A stretch of 64,000 bases of DNA, taken from Eucommia ulmoides. Taxonomy: Eukaryota > Streptophyta > Magnoliopsida > Garryales > Eucommiaceae. Positions 47,778 through 59,319 of the stretch are shown piece after piece. The notes under the pieces are model-generated. The model had not been told where the DNA came from. It saw only the letters and a program-made list of their open reading frames with translations, and did no database searches. Made by a program: the position numbers and the translations under genes. How positions within the stretch are numbered: position 1 is the first letter of the stretch; every line of letters begins with the position of its first letter. The DNA is taken from the NCBI GenBank assembly GCA_016647705.1, contig CM028333.1:23368243-23432242 (forward strand). The letters run 5' to 3'.

Positions 47778-49086
47778 GTTAATTACTCTTTGCCCCCTAT
47801 AATTAGAACATTTTACACTTTGTCTCCCTGTCTTATTTTCGTCACCTTTTGGCCCCTGTGGGGTGGACTAATGTGCAATGATTAAGTTTTTTTGTTAACT
47901 TGAATGGTCAACAGAAAAAAGTCAACAAAAATCTATTAAATAGCATTAAATGATATTTATATTATTAAAATATTTTAGTAAGGAATGTTTATATATATTC
48001 AAAAACTTAAAAACTACTATTTATATTTTTTTTTATTTCATCTTCTTCATCTCCCACCCCACCCCCATCTCCCGCGACCCAACCCCCACCCTTGTTCCCA
48101 TCTCCGACGACCCACCCCCCACTCCTGTTCCCATCTCTGACGACCCACCCCCAAAATCCCTGCTTCCAAATCCGCTGGTTTGTGCCCCAAGCCCCCATCC
48201 CTACTCCATCTCCAGAAACCCACCCCCATTCCTGCTCCATCTCTGGCTTAGAGAAATTGTTTCCACAAACGATTCCTTCCCAGAGGGTAACTCGCACTCC
48301 TCCATCCATCTATATATATCCCCTTTCTGCTCGCACTTTCCTCTCACTCCAACCCAAAACACCGGTCTCTCTCTCTACTTTCTATACGCTCTTTCTCTTT
48401 CTAATCTCTCTATATCTAAAATATATATTTTAGATGGGGAAGGATGTAGAGATGGCGGAGCAGAGATCGTTATCGACGAAGGATTTCCAATATCGGCCGC
48501 CGGCGCCGCTAATTAGCTGGTTGTTCTACAGGGCTCTAATAGCGGAGTTCATTACCACCATCCTCTTCCTCTACATTACGGTGCTGATGGTGATTTGCTA
48601 TAACGTTCAAAGCCCCGACAACGAGTGCGGTAGCATTGGGATTCTCGGCATTGCGTGGGCCTTCGGCGTTTCGTCCTTCTCTACTGCACTGTCGGAGTCT
48701 CCGGTCGGTCTCTCTCTCCAATGTCATCTAAAATGGCAATAGGATACCAAATTCATCAATTTACGTAATAGCTTAAATCAATTATAATTACATCCGCTGA
48801 GAGAGAGAAAATCAGGGCCTTACTGAAATGGGACGGTGGAGAAGATTACGAAGGAGGAAAAACATTTTGACTTAACTTTAACAAAATATTCAAATAGATC
48901 TCATTAATTTAATAAGGACAAAATAATAAAATTATTTTTAATTTCAAATTGAAATGACACAATAACCTTTATTTTTAACAAGTGCAACTTTAGCCCACCA
49001 TCACAGGAGTAAGTGATGAAAAAAAATAACAAAAAGAGTTAAAGTGCAAAACTATCTAATTAGAGAGGGCAAAGTGTAATTAACCC
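47778..49086 (+). mobile_element. Element with about 100-bp inverted ends carrying an aquaporin piece
   Basis: The left end reads GTTAATTACTCTTTGCCCCC and the right end, in reverse complement, GGTTAATTACACTTTGCCCTC; pairing continues with gaps for about 100 bp (GTCACC near 47840 against CATCACT). Between them lie a CT-rich leader and the start of a PIP-type aquaporin gene. No transposase is present. It looks like a gene-capturing (Pack-type) DNA element. No clear target duplication was found, so the superfamily is open. It is missing from copy 1. Confidence 0.6.
48434..48742 (+). pseudogene. PIP aquaporin N-terminal fragment
   Basis: From ATG 48434 the product begins [10 protein letters not shown], then [25 protein letters not shown] (helix 1) and [14 protein letters not shown] (start of helix 2). 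These are hallmarks of plasma-membrane intrinsic proteins. The acidic spacer normally found between PPAPL and FYRAL is shortened, and similarity ends right after AWAFG, before the first NPA loop. The remaining about 25 codons are unrelated. It cannot form a channel. A TATA-like AAATATATATTT stretch and a CT-rich leader precede it, as if the promoter was captured too. Confidence 0.75.
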
Positions 49087-52000
49087 TAGAAAAATTATGA
49101 AATCTCCCCTTGAAATCTGTTGGATCTCAAATATAGAGAAGTGATATTTGTTTTTTATTTTTGTTTTTTTTCATTTTATTCATTAATACAAGAAGCACAA
49201 TTAATTACTTTACCATAATTAATTTATTTAGTTGTCCTTAATATTATAGATATTTTTTATTTTATTTTATTATACTTAACAAAAAATGACTGTCTAAAAG
49301 AAACAAGTCTATTCTTTATATTTAAAGTAAAATTAGAAAATATAAGAGCACTAATGTTGTTATTAAACGTGTTTATTTGATTTTATTCTCATAAATTACA
49401 AAATAATTTAAAAATAATTGTCGTTACCAAACATATTTCTATTCCTAGAATTATTGAGAACAAAAACATAATTCTAATTCCATATTTTTTTAGGAGTAGA
49501 AAGAGAAAACACAAAGGTTAACCATACCCCACCTTAGTAACTAACCTCTTTGTTTTCAAAACATAAAAACAAAACGTTGATTTCCATGATGGATTTGAAC
49601 TCTCACCCATTTTTCTAGTATTTTTTTCTTTCATTCTACCTCTAAAACTAAGAAAAAAACATAAAGCACCGTCCGGCAATATTTTTTTCAAGTATTTTTT
49701 TATTTTTATTATTAAATAGCATTTGTTTTGCACTTAAGAAAAGTATTTGAAAAACAAGTAAAAAATTATTTGAAATACTTTAAAAAAAAACTGTTTTTAT
49801 TCTTTTGATTTTCATATTGTAAGAGATCGATGAGATCAATGGACTAAGAGCTTTCTACCGATATTTCTTCAATTTTCTTTGACATTTTTTAGAATTAAGA
49901 GATCGCTTAGAGAAATATTATGAAGACATAATCCCTAAATTGTCAAACACGCTTTTGATTTTTACTTTTAAAAGTACTTAAAAAAAGGTTACCAACAGTG
50001 GCTAAAATTTTCATTAGCTTCTTTGTCATAAGGACACAAGTGGTAGTTGTAGATTAATTAGGATACAAACTAAAGAACCAAATTTAATTAAAAAAAAAAA
50101 ACATAACCTTTTGTATGAAGTTCCACAATTAAGAGGTTGAGGAGGGTTAGATATACGCCACATTAGCCCTACATATAGAGAGATTATTTCCAATATTTGA
50201 ATCCGTGACTTTCAAGTCACAATAGAAGAACCTTACCCTTGTACCCAAGACTCAATGACAAAAAGTTTCACAATAGACAAAGATACCCCATTCAGCAACA
50301 AAATATACCAAAATTGCCATCACATGTAGCAAAAACCGAGAATGTGATGTCATCAAACACGAGAATCTAAAACTTTAAAAGTTCATTATATTGAAATTCT
50401 TAAGTCAGTCGGTTTTTTTTAAACATTTTTTTTTTATTTAACTCGTCAAGATCTTAAAAGCAAAATAAAACAAAACAAAACAAAACAAACACAATTGTTA
50501 ATGATTGCGCCTTTGCCACTTTCTTAGAGCCTCCTGTAGTGCAGTCGAGATAACAACGGGGTCTTAGCCTTTGCGGGGATAGATTGACGGAAGTTTTGAG
50601 GATTCAAGAGGTCATGGCAAGACAAGCCATTTATCATTACAATAGATGTCAAGTGGAAGTATAGTGATGTATGCAGCTGAGGCAACCTAACAAACCAGCA
50701 GACTTGAACCTTTACATGACCCAATCCATTATGAAGTCACACTATAAAAATCTTCTATTCTATAAATCTGGAAATATTTTACATTTTGAGATATTTTTTA
50801 CCCTTAAATTACATATTTAAAGGCCAAGATTGAAAGATTTTAAGAGACATTTTCATTCCTTGGATTAGATCCAACAATTGAGATAAAAAAAAATTAATTA
50901 TAATTTTATATCATATAATATCTCTAACAAATAACAATCTATCCCAAAATATCTCACAAAAATCTATATAATAAATAGGATATAAGAAGTTTTGGACGGA
51001 GTCCTCCAAAAATTTCACATTCCTACTTCTAAGATTGTTAAATTAAATTATTACTTTGACCCTTCGAATCGTACATTTTTAATTAATTGGTCATTTTTGT
51101 ACACATATAAATCAGACAATTAATATAGTGCATTTAAGCACGAGGAATCCTTAGTCCATTCTATAAATCAGGACAAAGTTTATATTTTAGACATTTTGAA
51201 TCGTTGGATCAATTTTAGATCCAACAGTTAAAATCAAATAACATTTTAAACCCTTAAAATCTTACATTATATAATATTTCTAACAAACTAACAATTTATC
51301 CCACAATATCTCATACATAGATTTAACACTTCAACTTCTAAGATGGTTAAATAAAATTATATTTTATACCCTTTAAATTTTACATTTGAATTTAATTGGT
51401 CAATTTTTTGTTATTTATTATCATTTTACACTAATAAACTAGAAAATCAATACAGTGTCTTTAGGTACGGATAACCGCTAAAGTTTTAAATAACCTTTTA
51501 ACAAAACATATTCTTATTTTTATTTATTTTTTATTTTTTATTTTTTATTTTTTTCTCATTGCACTATTAGACTTAAAATATATCCCTATTAATTTACCCA
51601 AATTTCATCATACCAATAGAACAAAATTTAAAAAATAAAATACAGTTAAAATGATTAAAATATATCCCTATTGATTCCTACATGCCGCTAGGTGGGCATT
51701 TTTTTTTTTTTTTTAATCACAGCAAAATCCTCCACTTGTTAAGATCAGTTATGATCATAGCCATCATTCTTGTTGGTTTTTAACTAAAATGATGAAGAAA
51801 CCATAATCTCCCTGTTTTTCATTTATTTTGCTGCAGTGACTCATCAGAATCTCTTGTTTACCCAGGGTATAAGTTGACATCAAAATTAGCTTCATTTTTA
51901 AGCACTAAACAAAAAAATTACCCGAACTCCAGATATCGTTGCTTCAAGCATCTCGGCGCCACATTGAACAGAGAAGAGAATACCTGCAACTTTCCTCTGA

Positions 52001-52335
52001 TGGGGTAGATAATAGAAAGCAGAAGCAGCCCCTTGTAATCAGCCACCCTAAAGTTCAAAAAGCATTTAAAAAAAACAAAACAAAAAAACAGACAAGTATT
52101 AGGTAAAGGCAAGGAGCAGACAGCATCTTATATCACAACAAGCAAAGTCCAGAGCAAGACGGAGACATTAACGGTTCCCCCCCCCCAGCATAAGTCTTTT
52201 GTGAATCTCACTCAATTTTAAGAATCTCAGGTAAAGGCACCTGCCCCCTGTTTGAATCGCTACGTGTCCAGTGAATGTTCTCTGTTGTTACAGGCCATCA
52301 TATGTACAGGAGTACAAAGTGCAAGGAAAAAGAAA
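49087..52335. other. Upstream flank of proline-rich gene copy 2
   Basis: No gene seen. Colinear with 31263-33919 from about 49220 on. It has an extra internal duplication: the TTAGATCCAACA...ATATCATATAATAT type block near 50860-50930 recurs near 51210-51280 in altered form. Confidence 0.6.
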
Positions 52336-55138
52336 CTAACGCTGCGTTTGGTACGCTGAAATGGAATAGAATGACAATAAAATTAAAATTAGTATAGTAA
52401 TAGAATAGTCACTACCATTCCTATATTTAATGACGAAAAATATTAGATGTGGTATTGAAATGATCATTCTTATTCCGATATTTGATTGGTGTTAAGAATA
52501 AATCAAGAATGAAATGCATTTGTACTATGAAGTTTCCACTTTAAAAACATGTAATTTTTTTAGAGTTGTTTACGTAATAAATATTTTTAAAAAAAAAATA
52601 CTGGAAAAGTATTGATTTCAACTTATTTACCGAATGAATGCATTTCGCCCTTCTGAAGGGCGGGATTAATTTTTTTTTTTTTTGATTTTCTTGATCCTGG
52701 CCTTGTGAAGGCCGGGATCAAAAAAATTATATATTTTTTTTTGATTTTTTTTATCCCAGCCTTGTGAAGGCCGGGATCAAACAATTTAATTTTTTTTTTC
52801 TTTTTTTTTTTGTTTGTTATGTTTTGTTTTGGCCGAATAAATTTTTAAAATTTTCGGCAACTTTGAGTTGATTAACGGTGGTCTATTGATATTTTAAATA
52901 AATCTAATTTTTTTTTGTGTATAAATTACGTTCAAAATACTCCATAATGCTTTTTACAACACTAAAAACGGACAAGTGGATGAATTTTAAAAAATCGCCA
53001 AAGTTGACCAGAAGAGTTGTTTCGATAACGGCGAATTTTTTTTCGACAATTTAGAATTAACAAAATATTGCATGTCCGTAACAGAAATGAATCAAATTTT
53101 TTATATATAAATTATGTTGATAATACTACATAACAAAACTTATAACACTAAAAACGGACAAGTGGATGAATTTTAAATAACCGCCAAAGTTGACCAGACG
53201 AGTTTTTTTGAAAATTTTGAGTTAACAAAAAATGGTCGTCTATCCATAACAGAAATGAATCTAATTTTTTTGTATACAAACTACGTTCATAACACTAAAT
53301 AATAAAATCGAGAACATAAAAAACGGATAAAGGAATATATGGTGTTGAGAGAAGATAACTTATATAAAATAATATAAAAAGTTTGGATGAATATAACTTT
53401 GCGCTCGGTGGTCCATTTGGGGCGATTTTTTTTTTTTTTTATTTCAGGTATTTTTTTGAGATCTAGGCTTGCAAACAGCCATAGGCGGTTTGGTCCAGTA
53501 TTTTTTCAAATAAAGCCTGTTTTCATATTCAATTTTGGATTCGAAGTGTTGTGTGACTAAATTTGTAATCTTCGTCGCGAGTGTGCGTCTTATCCTATTG
53601 GTAAAATTGAAATCTTCGAAAGTTAGAGTGATGACTCAGATCAGACCCAACTTTTAAAAAAAAAATTGTCTCCAACGGACCACCGAGTATAAAGTTATGT
53701 CCATCCAAACATTGAAGAACAATATAATGTTTTTGGAACATTGAAGAGTAATAAAATGTTGTGACAATAACTATTTTTTAAAAATTATTCACTTATCCGT
53801 TTTTGCTGTTCTCGATTTTATTATTTAGCGTTATGAATGTAGTTTGTATACAAAAAAATCAGGTTCATTTCTGTTACGGATAGACGACCATTTTTTGTTA
53901 ACTCAAAATTTTCAAAAAAACTCGTCTGGTCAACTTTGGCGGTTATTTAAAATTCATCCACTTATCCGTTTTTAGTGTTATAAGTTTTGTTATATAGTGT
54001 TATCAACATAGTTTATATACAAAAAATTTGGTTCATTTCTGTTACAGACATGCAATCTTTTGTTAATTTTAAATTGTCGAAAAAAATTTCGCCGTTATCG
54101 AAACAACTCCTCTGGTAAACTTTGGTGATTTTTTAAAATTAATCCACTTGTCCGATTTTAGTATTGTAAAAAGTATTATGAAATATTTTGAACTTAATTT
54201 ATACATAAAAAAAATTAGATTTATTTAAAATATTGATAGATCACCGTTAATCAACTCAAAATTGCCGAAAATTTTAAAAATTGATTCGGCCAAAAAAAAA
54301 TAAAAAAAATAAAATAAAATTGTTTGATCCCGGCCTTCACAAGGCCGGGATCAAGAAAATAAAAATAAAAATAAATTCGATCCCGCCCTTCACAAGGGCG
54401 AAATACATTCCTTCGGTAAATAAGTTGAAATCAATATTTTTTCAGTAATTTTTTTTTTAAATATTTATTACGTAAACAATTCAATTTTTTTTAAACAAAG
54501 CACATTCTAACATAAACTAAATGAAATTCCAAATAAGAGGTGTATATATATATAAAAGAGAGAGAGAAGAATTCGAAGATGGAGGCAGTGGACAGAGGGG
54601 TGGGGGCAGGCAGGGGGTGGGCGGTGGTGTTACCACTAGGGGTCGGGGTGGTGGTACTGATAATGGGTTGGGGGTTAGTTAGAAGATAGAGAGACAGAGA
54701 ATCTGGCGCTAGCTACTAGAATTGAATTTTCATCTGAGAAGATGGTGTAGGGAGGAAAAAAGAGGGGGTGGGAAGTGTAAAAACAAAATAAAAATAAAAA
54801 TATTGGCTATGTTTGTTAGAAATTCAAATGGTAAAATAGTAGTTTAATTAAATTTTGAAGGGTAAAATAGTAATTTAATTAATTTTCATTCCCATTTCTA
54901 TATTTGGTTAGTGTTTAGTTGTATTTTTTTGCGATGAATAATTAAAACCTAATCTCATGTAATTAGGATTAACTAATATCACATTTATTTTGAGATTAGT
55001 TAATCATTAGCTAATCTCATGTTTTGTGGGATTAGGAAATCTTTGGTAATAGGAATGAAATTTAATCTCATGTACTAAATATAGGAATGAAATGATCATT
55101 TCCAAGATCATTCTAATCCCTTGTCAAATCCCATGTTT
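52336..55138 (+). mobile_element. MITE-like element upstream of gene copy 2, with nested insert
   Basis: It starts CTAACGCTGCGTTTGGTACG and resumes after the Mutator-like element (52563-54482), ending near AATCCCATGT. It matches 33920-34592. The purine-rich middle (54560-54780) corresponds to 34140-34260. Confidence 0.6.
52563..54482. mobile_element. Mutator-like element forming a 1.9-kb hairpin
   Basis: Ends GAGTTGTTTACGTAATAAAT and its near-exact reverse complement. The two arms (about 52563-53418 and 53673-54482) pair over almost their whole length, leaving a spacer of about 250 bp. AATTTTTTT flanks both sides (9 bp; 52553 and 54483), which fits the 9-10-bp duplication of Mutator-like elements. 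Inside each arm are GGCCTTGTGAAGGCC hairpins and a repeated block with AAAAACGGACAAGTGGATG (52963, 53149). There is no ORF. The site is empty in copy 1 (near 34130). Confidence 0.8.
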
Positions 55139-55456
55139 GCCATAAGCAGATATACTGTTATGTTCAAGATTGATTGAGCAGAACCACTGGGAAGCCGCAA
55201 TTAGAGCATTTTAAAGCTCGTGCTTTTGTGAAGGTGGTCCCAAATAAAGGCAAAGCCTTCACCCTTTTCGAAAGATATAACCCAAGCCCAGCTGATGGTT
55301 GATACCAATCTTTGAAGGAGAAGGGCTTTACTGAGCTGTATTGGTGCTTGCTGAATCCGATACCTTCCTTCTCTCTCTCTCTCTCTCTGCGTAGGTGCTT
55401 GTTTTCTTTTGTATTGTCTCAAATCATGTGATTTCTCGTTTTTAACTTGACAATAC

Positions 55457-55464
55457 TATAAATA
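55457..55464 (+). promoter_or_regulatory. TATA box of proline-rich gene copy 2
   Basis: TATAAATA lies 114 bp before ATG 55571 and follows a longer CT repeat (about 55370-55389) than in copy 1. The Mutator-like hairpin ends about 1 kb upstream. Confidence 0.65.
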
Positions 55465-55570
55465 AGAGCATACATCAACCTTCCCTTCTTGTGTGCATTG
55501 CAAGTTTTCTTGCCTAGAATACATACATTTTTGTTTGAAGCATTGTTTTCGGTTCTACTGCATAATAAAG

Positions 55571-57046
55571 ATGTCAAACCAGCAGCCTCCAGCCCGTCCA
55601 TGGTTTCGGTTAGCTTCCATGGCTCGGCCAGGTGCCGTGGCCCCAGCCCCAGCTCCAGCCCCAACTCCAGCCCCTGCCCCCGCACCCGCCCCAGCCCCAG
55701 TACCGGCACCCACACCAGCCCCCGCACCATCCCCTGCCCCCACACCCGCCCCCGACCCAGCCCCAGCCCCAGCCCCCGCCCCCGCCCCCGCCCCCGCCCC
55801 CGCCCCAGAGGTGGCTCAAGTTCAACCTCCTCCTGGCCCAAGGCCGACTTTTGTCCGACCCCCACCTGCCCAAACAATTAGGTCACCTGTGGCTCAGCCT
55901 CAAGAACCAGCTCCACCTGCTGTTTCTGCACCTCTTCCTCCTACTGCTGCCACTGCTCCACCACGACCAACTGCTGTAGGCCCTGTACCTGAGCCTCGTC
56001 CTCCAGTCGCACAGCCACCTCCTGCTTCCACCACTAGCTCTGTTCCAACAACTCCGGTTATTAGAACTTTTACCACTTCATCTTCATTGCCAACCTCTCC
56101 TGCTCCTGCCCCACCAAGAGCATCACCTCAACCACAACCGCCAGCCACCATTGTAGGTGGACCTCCTCCTTCTTCTTCTTCTGTACCATCATCCCCTAAG
56201 CCAAGACTTCCAGTTTCTGCCTCTCCAGTGCTGAAACCTCCATCCCCAAAACCAGCATCGCCTTCACCACCGGCACCCCCACCTTCCCCAGCCCCCTCAA
56301 CCACCGCCATTGCTCGTGCTGCAACACCAACAGCATCCCCGAAAATTGTCAAACCTCATATGAAAACCCCAACTCCATCCCCAAAGACCAAACCCATTTC
56401 TCACCCTCCATCCCCATTGACTCTCCCTCCTGCCCAGATAAAATCTGATAGTGACAATGAAACCAAAATACCAACAGTGACCGAGAAGAAAACTGTGCTG
56501 GTTCAAGAAACAAATGAAAAGCCTAAGGTAATGGGTGCGCTTTCTAATGGGGACCAGCAAAGGTATGCCGGTGCAACCAACAGTCACAGCAGTTTCGTCC
56601 CAAATGAGAAGCGGGAAGTCAAAAAGGACAAAACTCTTAGTAAGAAATCATCGAGTTCGGGAGAGTTTGGTGTGAGGGTCATAACAATTGCAGGAGAAAA
56701 TAAAGGTGCTGTCATGGAGTTGAGTCCTTCCCGCAAGAAATATGGTTACGGCAACAACCCTCAGAGGGGATGGGGTATTGGGGAGAAATCAGGAACCGAC
56801 GGCAGCGGTAACGAAGAGGAGAAGCCTAGTTTGGATGACAAAAATCTTAAGACAATGGCAAACTCGTCAATTCCTCCTCTGGCTGCATTCATGAACAGCA
56901 ATGTACAGGAAGTGAACAATTCGATTCTCTACAACTGCTCCACCAATCACCATGATCCTGGTATCCATCTCTCTCTCTCCCGAAAGCCCAATGGCGTTCA
57001 TGGAATTAATCACGCGAAGAACCACACGAATGGTAAACGAATTTAG
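55571..57046 (+). CDS. Proline-rich protein, copy 2
   Basis: 491 residues, one exon, same start and end as copy 1. The main difference is an expanded PAPA-type run after residue 24, which makes this copy 37 residues longer; it is encoded by CCAGCCCC/GCCCCC-type repeats at 55640-55806. Elsewhere a few residues differ (for example SKK for KK near the middle, and an extra Ser in the PPSSSS run). The C-terminal half, with VRVITIAGENKGAVMELSPS, NPQRGWGIG, FMNSNVQEVNNS and HDPGIHLSLS, is almost unchanged. No signal peptide is seen. Function unknown. Long Gly-rich antisense frames opposite the proline repeats are shadows. Confidence 0.8.
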   Translation: MSNQQPPARPWFRLASMARPGAVAPAPAPAPTPAPAPAPAPAPVPAPTPAPAPSPAPTPAPDPAPAPAPAPAPAPAPAPEVAQVQPPPGPRPTFVRPPPAQTIRSPVAQPQEPAPPAVSAPLPPTAATAPPRPTAVGPVPEPRPPVAQPPPASTTSSVPTTPVIRTFTTSSSLPTSPAPAPPRASPQPQPPATIVGGPPPSSSSVPSSPKPRLPVSASPVLKPPSPKPASPSPPAPPPSPAPSTTAIARAATPTASPKIVKPHMKTPTPSPKTKPISHPPSPLTLPPAQIKSDSDNETKIPTVTEKKTVLVQETNEKPKVMGALSNGDQQRYAGATNSHSSFVPNEKREVKKDKTLSKKSSSSGEFGVRVITIAGENKGAVMELSPSRKKYGYGNNPQRGWGIGEKSGTDGSGNEEEKPSLDDKNLKTMANSSIPPLAAFMNSNVQEVNNSILYNCSTNHHDPGIHLSLSRKPNGVHGINHAKNHTNGKRI

Positions 57047-57502
57047 AGGAAAAAATGAAGTGCATTGAGGTTTTCAATTTTTCTTTTCCGTTTTCATGTA
57101 GTACGCATGTTATATTGGAATAAGTATGAGTGATTGAGTGATAAAGGGCATGGATTCTGATTCTCATAGTCACACGCCACTTCTAATGGAAGGTAATTGA
57201 AGAGGGTCCATGCCCGTTTATGCATGCTTTGCACTAGGGAATTACGCATGGCTGCAGCAGTAATAAAGTGGTAGTGCAGACTGAACAGTACATTGACATT
57301 CATGTGTTGAGGATTGAGCAGTTAGCTGGACTTGCTATGAACTCTTAATTAAATTCCATGATGTACCAAAGTCTATTGTTTTTATTACCTGTCATCGATC
57401 ATTTGTGTTCTTGTAACCTATTGATTCCAGTTAATGTGTTCAACGTTCAAATTACATATTTTCACCATTGATTTAAAGGCCATGATTTCCAGAAGGATTT
57501 TC
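57047..57502 (+). other. 3' UTR and flank of gene copy 2
   Basis: 57047-57136 equals the 3' UTR of copy 1. 57137-57237 appears inverted at 36639-36743, so it belongs to the duplicated unit. From about 57240 the sequence is unique: this is the right end of the tandem duplication. Confidence 0.7.
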
Positions 57503-57968
57503 TGTTGATTATTTATCGTAATTACAATAAAGCGAAATTAAACAATAATTTAAATCATACATGATTATTAGGACATAACAATGAAAAAGGGTAATGAAAA
57601 GCGTACCTGTCTCAGCCATCGCTGGAGATTGAATCTGTCGCAGCGGATTACTAATTAGATCTTTCTCCCTATGATCTAGATTATTGTGGTGGTAGCTTTC
57701 AATGGGAAGAAATCCTTAATCTAGACTAGGGAGGGGACCTAATTAAATATATACTAGGGTTTTTCGTTGGGTCCTTCCATAACGGGTTTCAACGAAACTT
57801 TAAACCTATACTTTCCACTTAACTGGACTTCTACATAAAAGACGCCACAACCCAAATCAAAATATGACCACTGATTATTTGGGCTGCTTAAATAATAGAC
57901 TATCTATTAACCCGTTTTTGTAAAATAATTAATTCAAGTAATATTAGTCCATAAAAAATATTCCAACA
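57503..57968 (-). repeat. 3' LTR (element on minus strand)
   Basis: A 466-bp LTR. Shared blocks with the right LTR include CTCCCTATGATCTAGATTAT and CATAACGGGTTT-type words. A TATATA stretch lies near 57750. Confidence 0.85.
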
Positions 57969-57984
57969 TTCTCTCACTTGGGTT
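57969..57984 (-). other. Polypurine tract
   Basis: AACCCAAGTGAGAGAA on the minus strand, directly before the 3' LTR. It fixes the orientation together with the PBS. Confidence 0.65.
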
Positions 57985-58300
57985 ATATTAATTGAATAAA
58001 TTTAATTTTGAAAATAAGACTCTTGGAATAATAACAGAAAAAAAATAAATTATTTTTGATATAGTCACACCTTTTGTTTAAAGAAATGATAATCTATAGG
58101 TAATATCTTGATAAACTTATTCGGTCCAATATGATCTTGATTATGATAATCTATATGTTAATCTCAATAAATATCAAATCTTTCATACTCACAAATACTT
58201 ATAACCATATCGACATGGATCGTAAGCCTAATAGTGTAGTAAGAAGCCAATACCAACATATGATCATTATCAATATGCATTGTTCTTATCGGTCCTCATT

Positions 58301-58442
58301 ACAATTTCTCAACAAAATGAAATTATAATTGCAATTTCTCAATAAAATGAAATTGTTGCAATTTTTCAATAAAATGAAATTGCTAATTGCAGTTTCTCAA
58401 TAAAATGAAACTGCTGCAATTTCTTGATAATATGAAATTGCT
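58301..58442. repeat. Palindromic tandem repeat, five units
   Basis: Units like GCAATTTCTCAATAAAATGAAATTGC repeat about every 30 bp in pieces: GCAATTTC and GAAATTGC flank a short loop, so each unit can fold on itself. The fourth unit has compensating changes (GCAGTTTC with GAAACTGC). Confidence 0.75.
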
Positions 58443-58746
58443 TGATTTTAATAAGTCATCTGTTACTAACAATACATTACGAGATCTCAAAATAGTAATT
58501 TGTGACAGTAAAAGGTATACAACTGTAATTCTTAAGGCACAATATATTAAGATACCATATTGTATAATCAATTTAAATAATATGATATAAAAACAAAATA
58601 ATAAGCAATAATGATAATCATTAAATAGATTTCAATTTTGCAAAACGCATAACAATAGTGGTCACAACATAATCATCGAAATAAAAGGAAATACAAAATC
58701 TCCCACTAAACTAGAAAATTATTTATCTCACATAATATCCATATGT

Positions 58747-59319
58747 AATTAAATTAATATGTACAATAACTCCTTTTGAGCAGGTGAATATACAAATTAA
58801 TCTAAAATTTTTTTATCAACAAAATAGGAATTAGAAAACTTGCAAAATATGTTAGTTATTGTGCAGATTACTTTGATAAAATAATCTCAATAATTCACAA
58901 GTAACCATTCCAAATTGAAAAATTAAACTATATTATCCAACAATTAAATTAATCTGCACAATAACTCCACTTGGATAGATAAATGTACAAATTAATCTAA
59001 ATTTTTTTCATCAACAAAATAGGAACTCGAAAACTTGCAAACTATGTTGGTTAAATCACTTTGGTAAAATAATCTCAACAATTCACAAACAACCATTTGA
59101 AATTGAAAAAATTAAATTATATTATCCAACAATTAAATTAATTTGCATAATAATCCTATTTAGGCATGTAAATGTATTAATTAATTTAAAATTTTTCTAT
59201 CAACAAAATATGAACTCAAAAACTTACAAATTATATTAGTTAAATCAGTTTGGTAAAATAACCTCAACAATTCACAAGTAATCGTTCCAAATTGGAAAAA
59301 TTAAATAATATTGCCCAAC
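58747..59319. repeat. Tandem repeat of about 190 bp, three copies
   Basis: Units start with AATTAAATTAAT at 58747, 58942 and 59131. Each contains TCAACAAAAT and CAATAATTCACAAG or close variants and ends with a CCAAC word. Confidence 0.8.

Noticed and set aside
47950..48433. Plus-strand Pro/Ser-rich frame before the aquaporin fragment
   Set aside because: It runs through a CT-rich leader with repeated CCCATCT words and ends inside the PIP coding region in another frame; likely untranslated DNA.
55419..55877. Gly/Arg/Leu-rich minus-strand frames opposite gene copy 2
   Set aside because: Shadows of the PAPA repeat; no homologous product in copy 1.
58301..59319. CRISPR-like repeat array
   Set aside because: Spacing is irregular, units are contiguous and palindromic, and the locus is inside a plant LTR element.
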